Source: Rugosimonospora acidiphila (lineage in GTDB: Bacteria; Actinomycetota; Actinomycetes; Mycobacteriales; Micromonosporaceae). Taken from it: a stretch of 64,000 nucleotides of DNA. Made by a program: the position numbers and the translations under genes. Location of the stretch: NCBI RefSeq assembly GCF_039543385.1, contig NZ_BAABJQ010000002.1, positions 186,001 through 250,000 of the forward strand, read 5' to 3'. Shown piece after piece: positions 16,204-25,116 of the stretch (its first letter is position 1; each line of letters starts with the position of its first letter). Under the pieces are notes generated by a model that had not been told where the DNA came from, searched no databases, and saw nothing but the letters and a program-made list of their open reading frames with translations.

Positions 16204-18576
16204 ATGCACGATCGATTCCGCGGCAGGAGCTTGTTGGCAGCCGCTCTCGCCGTCTCACTGATTCTCACCGGCGCCGTGGTGGGCCCACGGGCCGCCCACG
16301 CGGAGGACGACGTGCCGCCCACGACGGGCGGTTGCGCCAACATGGCCGTACCGGAGGAGAACCACGCCGCCATCCGGCTGCGGGTCGATCAGCCGGCCGC
16401 TGACGCGCAGCTCCCCGTCGACGACCACGGAAACATCACGGTCGACGGCATCCTGCACAAGCACGCCACGATGGTCGACGTGTCGGACGGCCCGACGGCG
16501 ACCAACGATTTCACCATCGGACCGCCGCCGGACGGGGTCCCGGCCTTCGCCTCGTCCTGGACCACGACCATGCGGCCGCCGCACCTGGGTGCGAACCAGC
16601 TGTGCGTCCGGGCGAAGCGCGACCCCAAGCGGACCGCGCGGATTCTGCGCTCGTTCAGCGTGGTGGATCTGATTCCCCCCAGCGACGTGCACGACCTGGC
16701 CATCGGCCACATCACGTCGACCACGGCCGTCGCCAGCTGGGGCGAGGCCACCGACAACTATGGCCTGGCCGGATACGAGATCAGCGTCGACGGCGGCGCC
16801 CCCCAGCGGACCACGGTCGGCACCCGCTCGTACACGATCAGAGACCTGAGCCCGTCCACCGACCACACCGTGTCCGTGGTCGCCATCGACCTGGCCGGCA
16901 ACCGTTCGACGACCGCCGCCACCGCGTCCTTCAGGACCGCCGAGCCGCCGCCACCACCCAACGGGGACCTGAGCTTCGACCCCGAGCAGGGCGCCGCCGG
17001 AGCGACCTGGAAGCCCGATCTGCCCACGGAGGCCAACTACCGCGTTTTCCTAAACGGTCAGCAGTTGGCCGAGTTCCCGGTGGACCAGTACTGCCAGGAC
17101 GCGGGCGGCAACCCGGCCAGCCCGTGCACCGAGCAGGACGTCGTCAACTACACGATCGCCCCGCTCGAAGAAGGCACGCCATACACGTTCCGGGTCGACA
17201 CCTTGCACGCCGACGGCACGCTGGCGCGAACCCTGTCCGGCTCGTTCACGACCACGACCAGCACCCCCACCGTGCCGGACGCCGTCGTGCAGCAGATCGC
17301 CACCGAGAGCTCGCAGTGCGCCGGCATGGGCGGCAGCTTCTACATCTCGCCGAGCCAGCGCGGCCGGGTGCCGCTGCCGGCGGGCAGCACACCACTGTTC
17401 GCCGGTTGCTACACCGTCGCCAACCACAGCTGCCTGGACGCGTTCCTGCCGCCGTCCGGAGACAAGTTGCTCGACTGCGCCGATGACGTCACGCGGCTGC
17501 TGCTCTCGCTGGCACCCGCCGGCCACGGGCCGGTCATCTCATCGGTGGACGGCCTGGTCGACTACGGTGCGCAGCCGGCGACGGCGGCCCCCAGGGTCGC
17601 CCCCACGGATCTACTGGATGAGTCGGTCACCTGGTGCACGGAGCACACGGCCTGCACGGTGGTCGTCGAGGCGGCGGTGGAGGTGGCGGCCGAGACGGCG
17701 ATCGAGGCGGTCGCCGCGGCCTCCGTCTCCTGGATCGTCGTGCTGGGCGGGGGGATCGTGCTCGGCGTCGCCCTGGCCGCCGTTCTCGAGGCTCTGTTCC
17801 CCACGCCGATCGGCTTCGGCGGTCTGATCGAGTACCCGATCCACTTCGACACCGACTTCGACACATTCGACAACTGGGGTGCGGGCCAGGGCAAGTGGAT
17901 CGACAGCCTGAAGACGTACGCCGAGGTAATCAAGACCACGAACGAGTTGGCCGCCCAGCGCGGCCTGCCCTTCTCATGGAACTCGACCGAGGACAATCGG
18001 CTGAAGGAAACCATCGACCTGGCGTGCGGCGCCCAGGCGGGTAGACCCCCGAACGTGGGCAACGTCTGCGGCAACGGCTTCGCCATCTACGTTCCCGGCG
18101 GCCAGAACTATCTGGGCAAGTCCATGAAGGATACCGGGACGCACATCGTGGAGGCCCTGGGCAACGGGATCCCGAACCCGCCGGCGCGGTCCGCATGGTT
18201 CTATCCGGCGCGCAGCGTGAACGGCCAGGCCGCCATGAACCCGCCATGGAACTACCGCCCCGGGTGGTACGATACGGCCGCGTTCAAGCCAAATGTCTGT
18301 AGCACCCGCAATCCCTCCTTGCAGACCTGCGATGAGTTCCCGTTCTGGTCTACCAACCAGGCGGTCAACCTGTCGGGCCAGCTCGCCGACATCCGACCGG
18401 TGCCGGGAGCAGAGACGCGGCCACAAGCCAATGACGTCATCGGCTTCTACAACAAGTGCAAAGTCAAGGACAACGAACGCTTCCTGATCCTTCCCGTACC
18501 GTCGTGGGTGGCGGCCGGCGGGCCCAGCTTCGGGTTCCGAGTCGATCAGGGCGCGGCCAGTCTGTGTATGCCGTGA
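16204..18576 (+). CDS. Secreted FN3 protein with NucA/NucB-like C-terminal nuclease domain
   Basis: A 790-residue exported protein starting at ATG 16204 after GGGGGTGGG. Residues 1-35 are a Sec signal peptide (cleavage near AHA-ED). A fibronectin type III domain spans about 153-245 (DVHDLAIGHITSTTAVASWG to GNRSTTAATASF) and a degenerate second one about 250-350. A hydrophobic segment (SWIVVLGGGIVLGVALAAVL) lies near residues 515-535. The C-terminus has TCDEFPFWST (Cys 709, Asp 710, Glu 711), close to the C-D-E-Y-P-F-A-S-T motif of NucA/NucB DNases, and then FYNKCKVKDNERFLI. With the coupled SUKH-like gene downstream this looks like an exported nuclease toxin. The nuclease assignment rests on one motif region. 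Confidence 0.6.
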   Translation: MHDRFRGRSLLAAALAVSLILTGAVVGPRAAHAEDDVPPTTGGCANMAVPEENHAAIRLRVDQPAADAQLPVDDHGNITVDGILHKHATMVDVSDGPTATNDFTIGPPPDGVPAFASSWTTTMRPPHLGANQLCVRAKRDPKRTARILRSFSVVDLIPPSDVHDLAIGHITSTTAVASWGEATDNYGLAGYEISVDGGAPQRTTVGTRSYTIRDLSPSTDHTVSVVAIDLAGNRSTTAATASFRTAEPPPPPNGDLSFDPEQGAAGATWKPDLPTEANYRVFLNGQQLAEFPVDQYCQDAGGNPASPCTEQDVVNYTIAPLEEGTPYTFRVDTLHADGTLARTLSGSFTTTTSTPTVPDAVVQQIATESSQCAGMGGSFYISPSQRGRVPLPAGSTPLFAGCYTVANHSCLDAFLPPSGDKLLDCADDVTRLLLSLAPAGHGPVISSVDGLVDYGAQPATAAPRVAPTDLLDESVTWCTEHTACTVVVEAAVEVAAETAIEAVAAASVSWIVVLGGGIVLGVALAAVLEALFPTPIGFGGLIEYPIHFDTDFDTFDNWGAGQGKWIDSLKTYAEVIKTTNELAAQRGLPFSWNSTEDNRLKETIDLACGAQAGRPPNVGNVCGNGFAIYVPGGQNYLGKSMKDTGTHIVEALGNGIPNPPARSAWFYPARSVNGQAAMNPPWNYRPGWYDTAAFKPNVCSTRNPSLQTCDEFPFWSTNQAVNLSGQLADIRPVPGAETRPQANDVIGFYNKCKVKDNERFLILPVPSWVAAGGPSFGFRVDQGAASLCMP

Positions 18577-18583
18577 GGACCTG

Positions 18584-19309
18584 ATGCTCGACGACCTGGA
18601 CGTTCTGCGCGACGCCGTCGCGGCGTACCGTGCGGCGGCGACGGCCGCCGGGGTGACCTGGCCCGACCAACCCGGCCGGACCGACGGGCAGCCGCCCGAG
18701 CTGGTCTACCGGCTCTTCGGCGTGGACCACATCGCCGAACAGCTGATCTGGCTGGAATCTCAGGGGTGGCACGCCCAGCCACTGCTGCCCCAGGGCGGCG
18801 GGCTCATGCCCTGGTCGACCGACGCGGACGAAGCACTCGACAACCTGTCCTTCGCGATCGCCACCCCGTTCCCCTGGCGACAACAGATGCCGCTCTTCTT
18901 CTTCGGCCGGATCTTGTATACGTTCGTGCTCAAGGGCGATCACGAGGGTGAGGTCTGGCGCTCCGAGGCCGACCCCGACGCCTGGGATTCGGTGCGCGCC
19001 GCCACGAGCCTGGCCGCACTGTTCACCCAGTGGACGCGCGGGATCGAGGCCGGCGTGGTGTCCTACGGGCCGCAGGTCAGCTGGCTGCAAGTGGGCGACG
19101 ATGTGCACGACCCGTTCGACGTGCTCCAGGAGCGAGCTGCCCACCTGGACCCGTTCGCCTTTCCCGTGTCGTCCATCGCGCAACAACCACTGCTGCGGGC
19201 ACGGCAGCGCGAATGCGGCGTCGACATGACGTGTATCGAGCGCGGCTTCGACTGCCAGGAGGAACTGCTGGCCGCCATCGATGCCGTACGCGCATCGCTG
19301 AACAGCTGA
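18584..19309 (+). CDS. SUKH (SMI1/KNR4)-like protein, probable immunity protein
   Basis: A 241-residue cytoplasmic protein without signal peptide. The central block (GGGLMPWSTDADEALDNL, then GEVWRSEADPDAWDSVRAA and SLAALFTQWTRG) follows the pattern of SMI1/KNR4 (SUKH) domains, which serve as immunity proteins to many secreted nuclease toxins. ATG 18584 follows the stop of the FN3-nuclease gene by seven bases, and its GAGGA site overlaps that stop, so the two are translated as a pair. The fold call is moderate; the pairing is the stronger argument for immunity. Confidence 0.5.
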   Translation: MLDDLDVLRDAVAAYRAAATAAGVTWPDQPGRTDGQPPELVYRLFGVDHIAEQLIWLESQGWHAQPLLPQGGGLMPWSTDADEALDNLSFAIATPFPWRQQMPLFFFGRILYTFVLKGDHEGEVWRSEADPDAWDSVRAATSLAALFTQWTRGIEAGVVSYGPQVSWLQVGDDVHDPFDVLQERAAHLDPFAFPVSSIAQQPLLRARQRECGVDMTCIERGFDCQEELLAAIDAVRASLNS

Positions 19310-19422
19310 TTTCCCGGGCTGTTCACGTGCCCGAGCGACGCCCTGCGCGTAGCGCCGGTTGATTCCCGATCGCTTGAGCTCGGCTTTGTTGAGGCCGGTG
19401 ACCCAGCGGCACGCCCGCTCGG

Positions 19423-20001
19423 ATGGACATCGGCGGCTACTGTGTGGCCGTGCAGTCGAGTCAGGATCCGCGACGCATCCGCAGCGCCGGTTGGCCCGAC
19501 CAGGACGCCGCGTCGCGCGCCTGGACGGACCCGCCGCGCACGCCTACCGGGGTCGTCCTGCGCCGGTTGGCGTTTCCCTCCCTCGCTGTCCTACTTTGTC
19601 TGGCCGCCCTGGTGTACGGCTCGCTGACCCTGGGGCCGGGGATACAGGTGGCCCGCGGGGAGGCCGTCCCCGGCACCTTCCATGTGCTCTGGCAGTACTG
19701 CCACAACGGCTGCAACGCGCGCGGCGACTTCGTCAGCGACGACGGCTCGATCAGACGCGAGGACGTGGACCTCTACGACGCCTCCCGTCGCGACGGCGTG
19801 GACAGCGAGGTGCGCGCGTTGGATTCCGGCAACCCGTTCGGGGTCTATCCGGCGACCGGATCACACGGGTGGATCTGGAGCATCATTCACCTCATCCTCG
19901 GTAGCGCGGGCCTGCTCGGCTGGATCTGGCGCTACCCGCTACGAGCCCTCAGACGGCGGCGCCGGGCCGGCAGCGCGTCCGGCTCACCTGGCCAACCGTA
20001 A
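19423..20001 (+). CDS. Hypothetical bitopic/two-helix membrane protein
   Basis: A 192-residue protein with membrane segments LAFPSLAVLLCLAALVYGSL (about residues 49-68) and IIHLILGSAGLLGWIWRYP (about 153-171). An extracytoplasmic loop lies between them and contains two Cys (QYCHNGCNARGDF), which could form a disulphide. The C-terminus is highly basic (RRRRRAGS). The ATG at 19423 lacks a clear ribosome binding site; a GTG at 19450 is an alternative. No family recognised. Confidence 0.5.
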   Translation: MDIGGYCVAVQSSQDPRRIRSAGWPDQDAASRAWTDPPRTPTGVVLRRLAFPSLAVLLCLAALVYGSLTLGPGIQVARGEAVPGTFHVLWQYCHNGCNARGDFVSDDGSIRREDVDLYDASRRDGVDSEVRALDSGNPFGVYPATGSHGWIWSIIHLILGSAGLLGWIWRYPLRALRRRRRAGSASGSPGQP

Positions 20002-20132
20002 GGAAGCGGTCGCCCCTGAGGCGCGGCTCGCCGCGACCACGACCCGAGTGACGCCAGTCGGGGCGGTGAGGGCCGGTGCCGTTCACCATCGCGTTCATCG
20101 GCGTGGTTGCGAATCACAGGTATCGTGGTGGT

Positions 20133-20414
20133 GTGATCTGGTTCGGCGCGCTCTGGCACGTGGTCGGCGTGCTGATCGACGTCGGCCCGTCCGGCCTGCT
20201 GGTCGGTACGGCCGCCGCGACCGGCATCCTGCTGACGGCCATGCTCGCCGCCTCGATCCTGCTCCGGCGGGTGGTTGCCGATTCCTGCCCCGGGGTTACC
20301 CGGCGGGTCCTGCGGCAACATGCGCAACGGACGGGCATCCCCCGCCATCGCGATCCTGACGCGGCGGGCCGATCCCGCCCCAGAGCCCCCACAGCGGTCC
20401 TCGCGGCCGCCTGA
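20133..20414 (+). CDS. Small membrane protein resembling DUF6412
   Basis: A 93-residue product from GTG 20133 with a hydrophobic N-terminal half (LWHVVGVLIDVGPSGLLVGT and ATGILLTAMLAASILL) and a C-terminal tail VLRQHAQRTGIPRHRDPDAAG-RSRPRAP. The tail pattern of R-D-P-D-A-x-G-R-x-R-P-R-A-P matches DUF6412 proteins, which in actinomycetes sit directly upstream of a second YidC. That matches the location here. Function unknown; probably a partner of the insertase. Confidence 0.6.
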   Translation: MIWFGALWHVVGVLIDVGPSGLLVGTAAATGILLTAMLAASILLRRVVADSCPGVTRRVLRQHAQRTGIPRHRDPDAAGRSRPRAPTAVLAAA

Positions 20415-20508
20415 GCCTCGTCGCTCATTCTTCCCACCGCTCGTCGGCGGCCGCTTGTGACTGTTTCGTGTCCAGACCAGTCATCGGTCGTCCCCGAGGG
20501 GGTTCTCC

Positions 20509-20643
20509 ATGCTCATTCCACTGCTCGACGATGCGATCGCCGTCGGGTCTCCACCCGTCGCTGGCCTCGCCGCGCCGCTGCTGTCCATGTCCGGTGAACG
20601 TTCCCGGATCAACCTGTACCGAGCGGGCGGAGCGGTGCGATGA
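20509..20643 (+). CDS. 44-residue ORF translationally coupled to yidC
   Basis: ATG 20509 has a strong GAGGGGG site seven bases upstream. The ORF encodes MLIPLLDDAIAVG, then LAAPLLSMSGERSRINLYRA, and ends with TGA overlapping the ATG of yidC (ATGA at 20640-20643). The coupling geometry suggests real translation, whether or not the peptide has a function of its own. I know no family for it. Confidence 0.45.
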   Translation: MLIPLLDDAIAVGSPPVAGLAAPLLSMSGERSRINLYRAGGAVR

Positions 20644-21623
20644 GGACACTGTTCAGCCCGCTGATGGCACCGATCTACTGGGTCATCTCCGAGGTCCTGA
20701 AGCTCTGGCAGGCCGCGTGGCATCAGGTGCTTGGAAACGCCACCTGGCTGGGGACCGACTGGTCCTGGGTGCTCGGCATCGTCTTCCTGGTGCTGACCGT
20801 CCGCGCGATCCTCTTTCCGATCTTCGTCAAGCAGACCAAGTCTCAGCGTGCCATGCAGGCGTTGCTGCCCAGGGTCAAGGCGCTGCAGGAAAAGCACAAG
20901 GGCGATCGGGAGTCCCTGCAGAAGGAACTCGTCGAACTCTACCGGTCGGAGAAGTCGAATCCGCTCATGGGCTGCCTGCCAATGTTTCTACAGGTACCCG
21001 TCTTCATCGGCCTGTTCCACGTGCTGAAGCACCTCACCCCGACGATTACGAGTGAGAAGTCCCGCACGTTGTACGGCTGGACGCTGGATCAGTTCGACAG
21101 CGCCTCGCACGCCAAGCTGTTCGGCGCGCCGATCGCCGCGAGTCTCAGGTCGACGTCCGCCGCGCTGGAGCCGCTGGGCGCCGGCGGCGCCACGGTCAAG
21201 ATTGTCGGGGCGATCCTGATCGTCATCATGATCGCCACTACGTTCCTGACCAGTCGTCAGATGATTCGCAAGACCGGCCGGGCCGAGGACCCGCAGCAGC
21301 GGATGGTGCAGCAGCTAATGCTCTACGGTGTGCCGCTCTCGCTGCTCATCTCCGGTTCGATCTTCCCGATCGGTGTGGTCATCTACTGGGTGACGCAGAA
21401 CCTCTTCGCGCTCGCTCAGCAGTCGTGGGTGCTGCGCAAATACCCGCCACCGCGGGTGGACGGCAACACCGGCGCGGCCGAGCAGTCGGGCGAGCCGCGG
21501 GCCAGCGCCGGGGCCAACGACAGCAGCGGCAACGGGACGGACCGGCCCGCCCCCAGTGCGCCGGGCCCGAAGGTCGGGGCGAAGCCGGTCAGCCCCAAGA
21601 AGGGCGGTGGAGCCAGGCCGTAG
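20640..21623 (+). CDS. yidC: Membrane protein insertase YidC/Oxa1 family
   Basis: A 327-residue Oxa1/YidC insertase of the Gram-positive (SpoIIIJ-like) type, which inserts and folds membrane proteins with or without SecYEG. The conserved groove Arg is visible in VLTVRAILFPIF. The cytoplasmic hairpin (QRAMQALLPRVKALQEKHKG) and the motif NPLMGCLPMFLQVPVFIGLF follow, then the later helices (ILIVIMIATTFLTSRQM and LISGSIFPIGVVIYWVTQNL). The C-terminal tail is hydrophilic and Gly/Pro/Lys-rich. The gene is outside the rpmH-rnpA locus, so it is likely a second, accessory insertase, coupled to the small ORF and following the DUF6412-like gene. Confidence 0.92.
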   Translation: MRTLFSPLMAPIYWVISEVLKLWQAAWHQVLGNATWLGTDWSWVLGIVFLVLTVRAILFPIFVKQTKSQRAMQALLPRVKALQEKHKGDRESLQKELVELYRSEKSNPLMGCLPMFLQVPVFIGLFHVLKHLTPTITSEKSRTLYGWTLDQFDSASHAKLFGAPIAASLRSTSAALEPLGAGGATVKIVGAILIVIMIATTFLTSRQMIRKTGRAEDPQQRMVQQLMLYGVPLSLLISGSIFPIGVVIYWVTQNLFALAQQSWVLRKYPPPRVDGNTGAAEQSGEPRASAGANDSSGNGTDRPAPSAPGPKVGAKPVSPKKGGGARP

Positions 21624-21634
21624 GTGGGGCTGTC

Positions 21635-23995
21635 CTACCTGGACCCACCGGTGAGGTCGGCCGGGGGCTTGCGGTAGTCGCAGACCCCGGTCGGGAAAAT
21701 CTGTTCCAGCCGGGCCCGCTGGGCCTTGTCCGGGCGCCAGGTGCCGTAGCCGCCCTGCGCGATCGCCTTGGCGACCGGCTCGAGCTGGCACTTGAAGCTG
21801 TCCTCGTCGAAGGGGCCGCCCGCGACCACACGGGAGGTCGAGTGGATCGGGAACACCTGCGTGCAGGCTCCGGCCGGCCGGTTGTCGAGGATCCCGTCCC
21901 AGACGTGCGGGCCGGCGGCGATCTGCGTGCCGTCGGTGGCGAAGCACCGGTCGGTCGCCAACGCCGGCTTGTTGCCGGCCACTCCACGGGCGGGATGCTG
22001 GCGGATGTTCGTCAGCCACTGATCCATCACCTGGAACGCCTGGCCGATCGCATCGCTCTGCGGCCCGTCCGGGCGCGCGTCGGTGAACCAGATGACCTGG
22101 TTGTCGGCGTTGCCCTTGGCCTCGATGATGCGCTGCCGGCTCACGAAGGACTGCCGGCTGTTGTGCATGTTGAGGGCGTCCTCGAGGTAGTTCCGCCAGT
22201 CGATGACCGGGATGTTGATCCGGCCGCGGAACACCAACCCGTTGTCGTAGGCGGCACGAATCGCACCGAGGTCGCCCTGGGTCCGGGCCGCCGGGGTGGC
22301 GCCACCGTTCGGGCTCAGCGTCATGTTCCGCGAACTCCACGGGTCCCAGCTGCCGCCCGGGACGAACGGAGCCCCCTCGGGCACCATGTCCTCAGAGCTC
22401 TTCCAGCCCCCGACCGTCGCGTTGAGCTTGAGGAACTCCTCCGGTGAGATCTTGTGATCGACCAGGGCCTGCAGGCCGTACTGCACACCGACGTTGTCGT
22501 ACGTGGTCCGGGCGTAGCCGTCCGGCTTGACGCCGTAGATGTTGCGCAGGTCGTCGTAGGTGGTCCACTTCACGGTGTCCATCACGCCCGCGGGCTCCAT
22601 CAGACTCTGGTTCGAGCCCGCCGAACCGTACGTCGGGTCGAGCAGCAGCGGCGTGAGCCCACGCCACGCGTTGACGCACTCGTCGGAGCCGTTCGTGCCG
22701 GTGTACGGGTTGGCCACCGTGTCGCTGGCGTTGAAGCCCTCAAGCAGCGACCGGTTCGTCCAGTCCTTCCACATCGGATTGCCCGCGTCGGTGACGTCCA
22801 TGAAGTATTCGAGCAGTTCGCAGTCGCCCACGTGGATGGCCTGCGTCACCTCGTCCGGGTAGGAGTACACGGGGATCGCGGCGTCGATCAGACCCGGGAA
22901 GTCCTGGCCGAAGACATACGATTCGATCCCGCCGCCGGACGCGCCGACGCCCACCGTGTACTGCGGGACGCCGTGCTCCTCGATGAAGTGTTCCTTGACC
23001 ATCAGCGCGGTCTCGCCGGCGAGTTGGAGGTTGTAGTGCACCCCGGTGACATTGCCGGTGGAGTAGGCCACCGCGTAGCCGGCGGCGAGTCCCTGGGTCG
23101 CCTCGAACATGGAGTCCGGCGTGCTGCCCAGCGTGCCCTGCTGGTGGCCGATCCCCACGCCGCCCGAGCTGAAGCTGTAGATCAGCCGACGGTTCCAGGC
23201 GGAGTCGTCCGGGTGGGCCGGATCGTCGCCCAGCGGCGCGAGCATGGCGATGCTGTAGATGAACCGGTCGATCGTGCCGCGTTCCCAGCGGACGATGAAG
23301 TCCCGGGTCCTACCGTCGAGGGTGGTGGTCGTGGCGAGGTCGGTCGGGCGGCTGCCGTCCGCCGGCAGCGGCTTCCACTGATTCTCGGTGGTGCGGTAGA
23401 GGTAATCGACCCGGGTGGTGGCCGCACAGTTGCTGCTCCAGCCGACGATCTGGCTGGTCTTGTTGCCGCCGGCGTCGAGGGCGAAGACCGGCAGGCCCGT
23501 GTGGTTGTGATTGTCGACCAGCGGCTGGCCGAGTCCCGACTGCTCGGTGTCGCACACGAACGGCTGCTGCTGCGGCCCGGAGAAGATCGGCCCGCTGGTC
23601 GGGAAGTCGGTCAGCCGCAGGCTCGTCGACCCGCGTTCCCGGGCATGGCCCCTGCCGGTGGCGATCAGAGTGTTCGCGCCGAGGCGCAGGCCACCGACGA
23701 GGCCGACGAACGAGCCCGGGGCATCGGAGTGGAACTCGGCGGTGACGTCGGAGCCGTTGCGCCGCACGGTCACGTCGGACAGCGACGCGGCGCCCGGCAC
23801 CTGGACCTGGACGAGGGCGTTGCCGCCGGTGACCTGATCGGGCCGGCTGGACAGCACGGTGATGCCCACGCGGTGACCGGCGTCGGTCGCGGGGGCGGCC
23901 GCCGCCGGCGGTACCAGGCCGGCCGTCACCACGACCGCGGCGGCAAGGATGACGGCTGCGCGCCGGCGCGAATGCCGGCCGATGGCGGCGAACAT
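21635..23995 (-). CDS. Large secreted DUF6351-type protein
   Basis: A 786-residue secreted protein with an Arg-rich N-terminus and a Sec/Tat-like signal (RRRAAVILAAAVVVTAGLV, cleavage near AAAA-PA). It matches the actinobacterial DUF6351 family in pattern: an N-terminal beta domain (residues about 40-130), the FVCDTEQSGLGQP region, then an alpha/beta-hydrolase-like core with the elbow VGVGASGGGIESY, where the GASGG Ser would be the nucleophile. Several Cys suggest disulphides. The substrate is unknown; relatives are found with ester-hydrolysing or tannase-like enzymes. It converges on yidC with an 11-base gap and is divergent from the AraC remnant. Confidence 0.75.
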   Translation of the reverse strand: MFAAIGRHSRRRAAVILAAAVVVTAGLVPPAAAAPATDAGHRVGITVLSSRPDQVTGGNALVQVQVPGAASLSDVTVRRNGSDVTAEFHSDAPGSFVGLVGGLRLGANTLIATGRGHARERGSTSLRLTDFPTSGPIFSGPQQQPFVCDTEQSGLGQPLVDNHNHTGLPVFALDAGGNKTSQIVGWSSNCAATTRVDYLYRTTENQWKPLPADGSRPTDLATTTTLDGRTRDFIVRWERGTIDRFIYSIAMLAPLGDDPAHPDDSAWNRRLIYSFSSGGVGIGHQQGTLGSTPDSMFEATQGLAAGYAVAYSTGNVTGVHYNLQLAGETALMVKEHFIEEHGVPQYTVGVGASGGGIESYVFGQDFPGLIDAAIPVYSYPDEVTQAIHVGDCELLEYFMDVTDAGNPMWKDWTNRSLLEGFNASDTVANPYTGTNGSDECVNAWRGLTPLLLDPTYGSAGSNQSLMEPAGVMDTVKWTTYDDLRNIYGVKPDGYARTTYDNVGVQYGLQALVDHKISPEEFLKLNATVGGWKSSEDMVPEGAPFVPGGSWDPWSSRNMTLSPNGGATPAARTQGDLGAIRAAYDNGLVFRGRINIPVIDWRNYLEDALNMHNSRQSFVSRQRIIEAKGNADNQVIWFTDARPDGPQSDAIGQAFQVMDQWLTNIRQHPARGVAGNKPALATDRCFATDGTQIAAGPHVWDGILDNRPAGACTQVFPIHSTSRVVAGGPFDEDSFKCQLEPVAKAIAQGGYGTWRPDKAQRARLEQIFPTGVCDYRKPPADLTGGSR

Positions 23996-24125
23996 CGAGC
24001 ATTACCTCCGTGGTTGACGGTCGGGCTGGGCGACGACGGCACGGTCGGGCGGGACGGCGGTGGCACAGGCATCGAGTTCCGTTAACATTCTTGCTCATGC
24101 ATGCCGCCCCTGACTAGATCATGAT

Positions 24126-24677
24126 TTGAGCGTGAGCGAGGATCGGCGGGCACGGGCGTGGGAGTTCGCGGTGGCCGCGCCGCACAGCGCGCCCGGCGTA
24201 GTGTCGATGGTGGGCTACCGCGCCATCGACGTCCCCGAGGGCATCCATCGGGGACTGCCGTCCGCCCTACTGACGTTCATCGTCGCCCTTGACGGCGGGA
24301 TCGAGGGCGCGCCGACCGCGGAGGCGCTGGGTGACACCCACCCAGTGGCCGTCGTGCTCGGCGGCCTGCACGTGCGGGCCAGTCACGTCCGGCAGCGGCC
24401 CGGCCAGGCCGGCGTGCAGCTCGCGGTGCATCCGCTGGCAGCGCGAACGTTGTTCGGGGTGCCGAGCGCCGAGCTGAGCGTGTCCGACTTCGACGCGAGC
24501 GCAGTCCGCGGAGATCGCCGCCTCGGTCCGGCGCTCTGGCCGAGTGAGTCTGGCGAGCGTGGCGGCGGCGACCGGCTACTACGACCAGGCACACTTGACT
24601 CAGGAGTTCGTCCGGTCCACCGGTGTCACGCCGCGAGCATGGGTGGCCGAGGAGTTCGGAAATATCCAAGACGGTAG
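24126..24677 (+). pseudogene. AraC-type regulator, frameshifted and internally shortened
   Basis: The N-terminal part matches actinobacterial AraC regulators of the type paired with VOC genes: VGYRAIDVPEGIHRGLPSAL, HVRQRPGQAGVQLAVHPLAA and GVPSAELSVSDFD. About residue 130 the frame is lost. In the +1 frame, EIAASVRRSGRVSLASVAAA then TGYYDQAHLTQEFVRSTG and TPRAWVAEEFGNIQD give the second helix-turn-helix and the standard C-terminus. The segment that should hold the linker and first helix-turn-helix is missing, so both a frameshift and a deletion are implied. The expected target, a VOC gene, follows 26 bases later and is intact. Confidence 0.7.
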
Positions 24678-24703
24678 TCACGCCGGTCGGCCAGAGTGGG
24701 ACC

Positions 24704-25105
24704 ATGACCAACTCGAACCCGACGGTATGGCTCACCCTGCAGGCTTCTGATGCCCCGGCCCTGATCGATTATTACGTGGACACGTTCGGCTTCGTCGTGG
24801 CCGCCCGGTACGGCGAAGGGAACACTGTCGACCACGCCCAGCTCAATTGGCCCGAAGGCCGCGGCGGCATCATGCTGGGCAGCCACCGCCCCGGCAACAC
24901 CTGGTCGCGCCAGCCCGGGACCGCCGGAGGCTACGTCGTCACCACAGACCCGGACGCTTTGTATGAGCGCGTCACCCAGCGCAAGGCGGACATCGTCCGG
25001 CCGCTGGCCAAGACCGACTACGGAGCCCGCGAGTTCGCGGTACGCGACCCCGAGGGCAATCTCTGGTCCTTCGGCGACTACACCGGTGAACTCGCCGCAG
25101 GCTGA
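24704..25105 (+). CDS. VOC superfamily (glyoxalase-like) protein
   Basis: A 133-residue vicinal-oxygen-chelate protein with the two beta-alpha-beta-beta-beta modules: LQASDAPALIDYYVDTFGF in the first, and YVVTTDPDALYERVTQRKAD then EFAVRDPEGNLWSFGDY in the second. Such proteins are metal-dependent lyases/dioxygenases or antibiotic-binding proteins. ATG 24704 fits the fold start. It is normally regulated by the upstream AraC gene, which is broken here, so expression may be constitutive or lost. Confidence 0.82.
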   Translation: MTNSNPTVWLTLQASDAPALIDYYVDTFGFVVAARYGEGNTVDHAQLNWPEGRGGIMLGSHRPGNTWSRQPGTAGGYVVTTDPDALYERVTQRKADIVRPLAKTDYGAREFAVRDPEGNLWSFGDYTGELAAG

Positions 25106-25116
25106 CGAACCACGGC

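Noticed and set aside
20106..20126. TTGCGA and TATCGT as a -35/-10 pair before the DUF6412-like gene
   Set aside because: Only nine bases separate them, far short of the 16-18 expected, so it is not a supported promoter.
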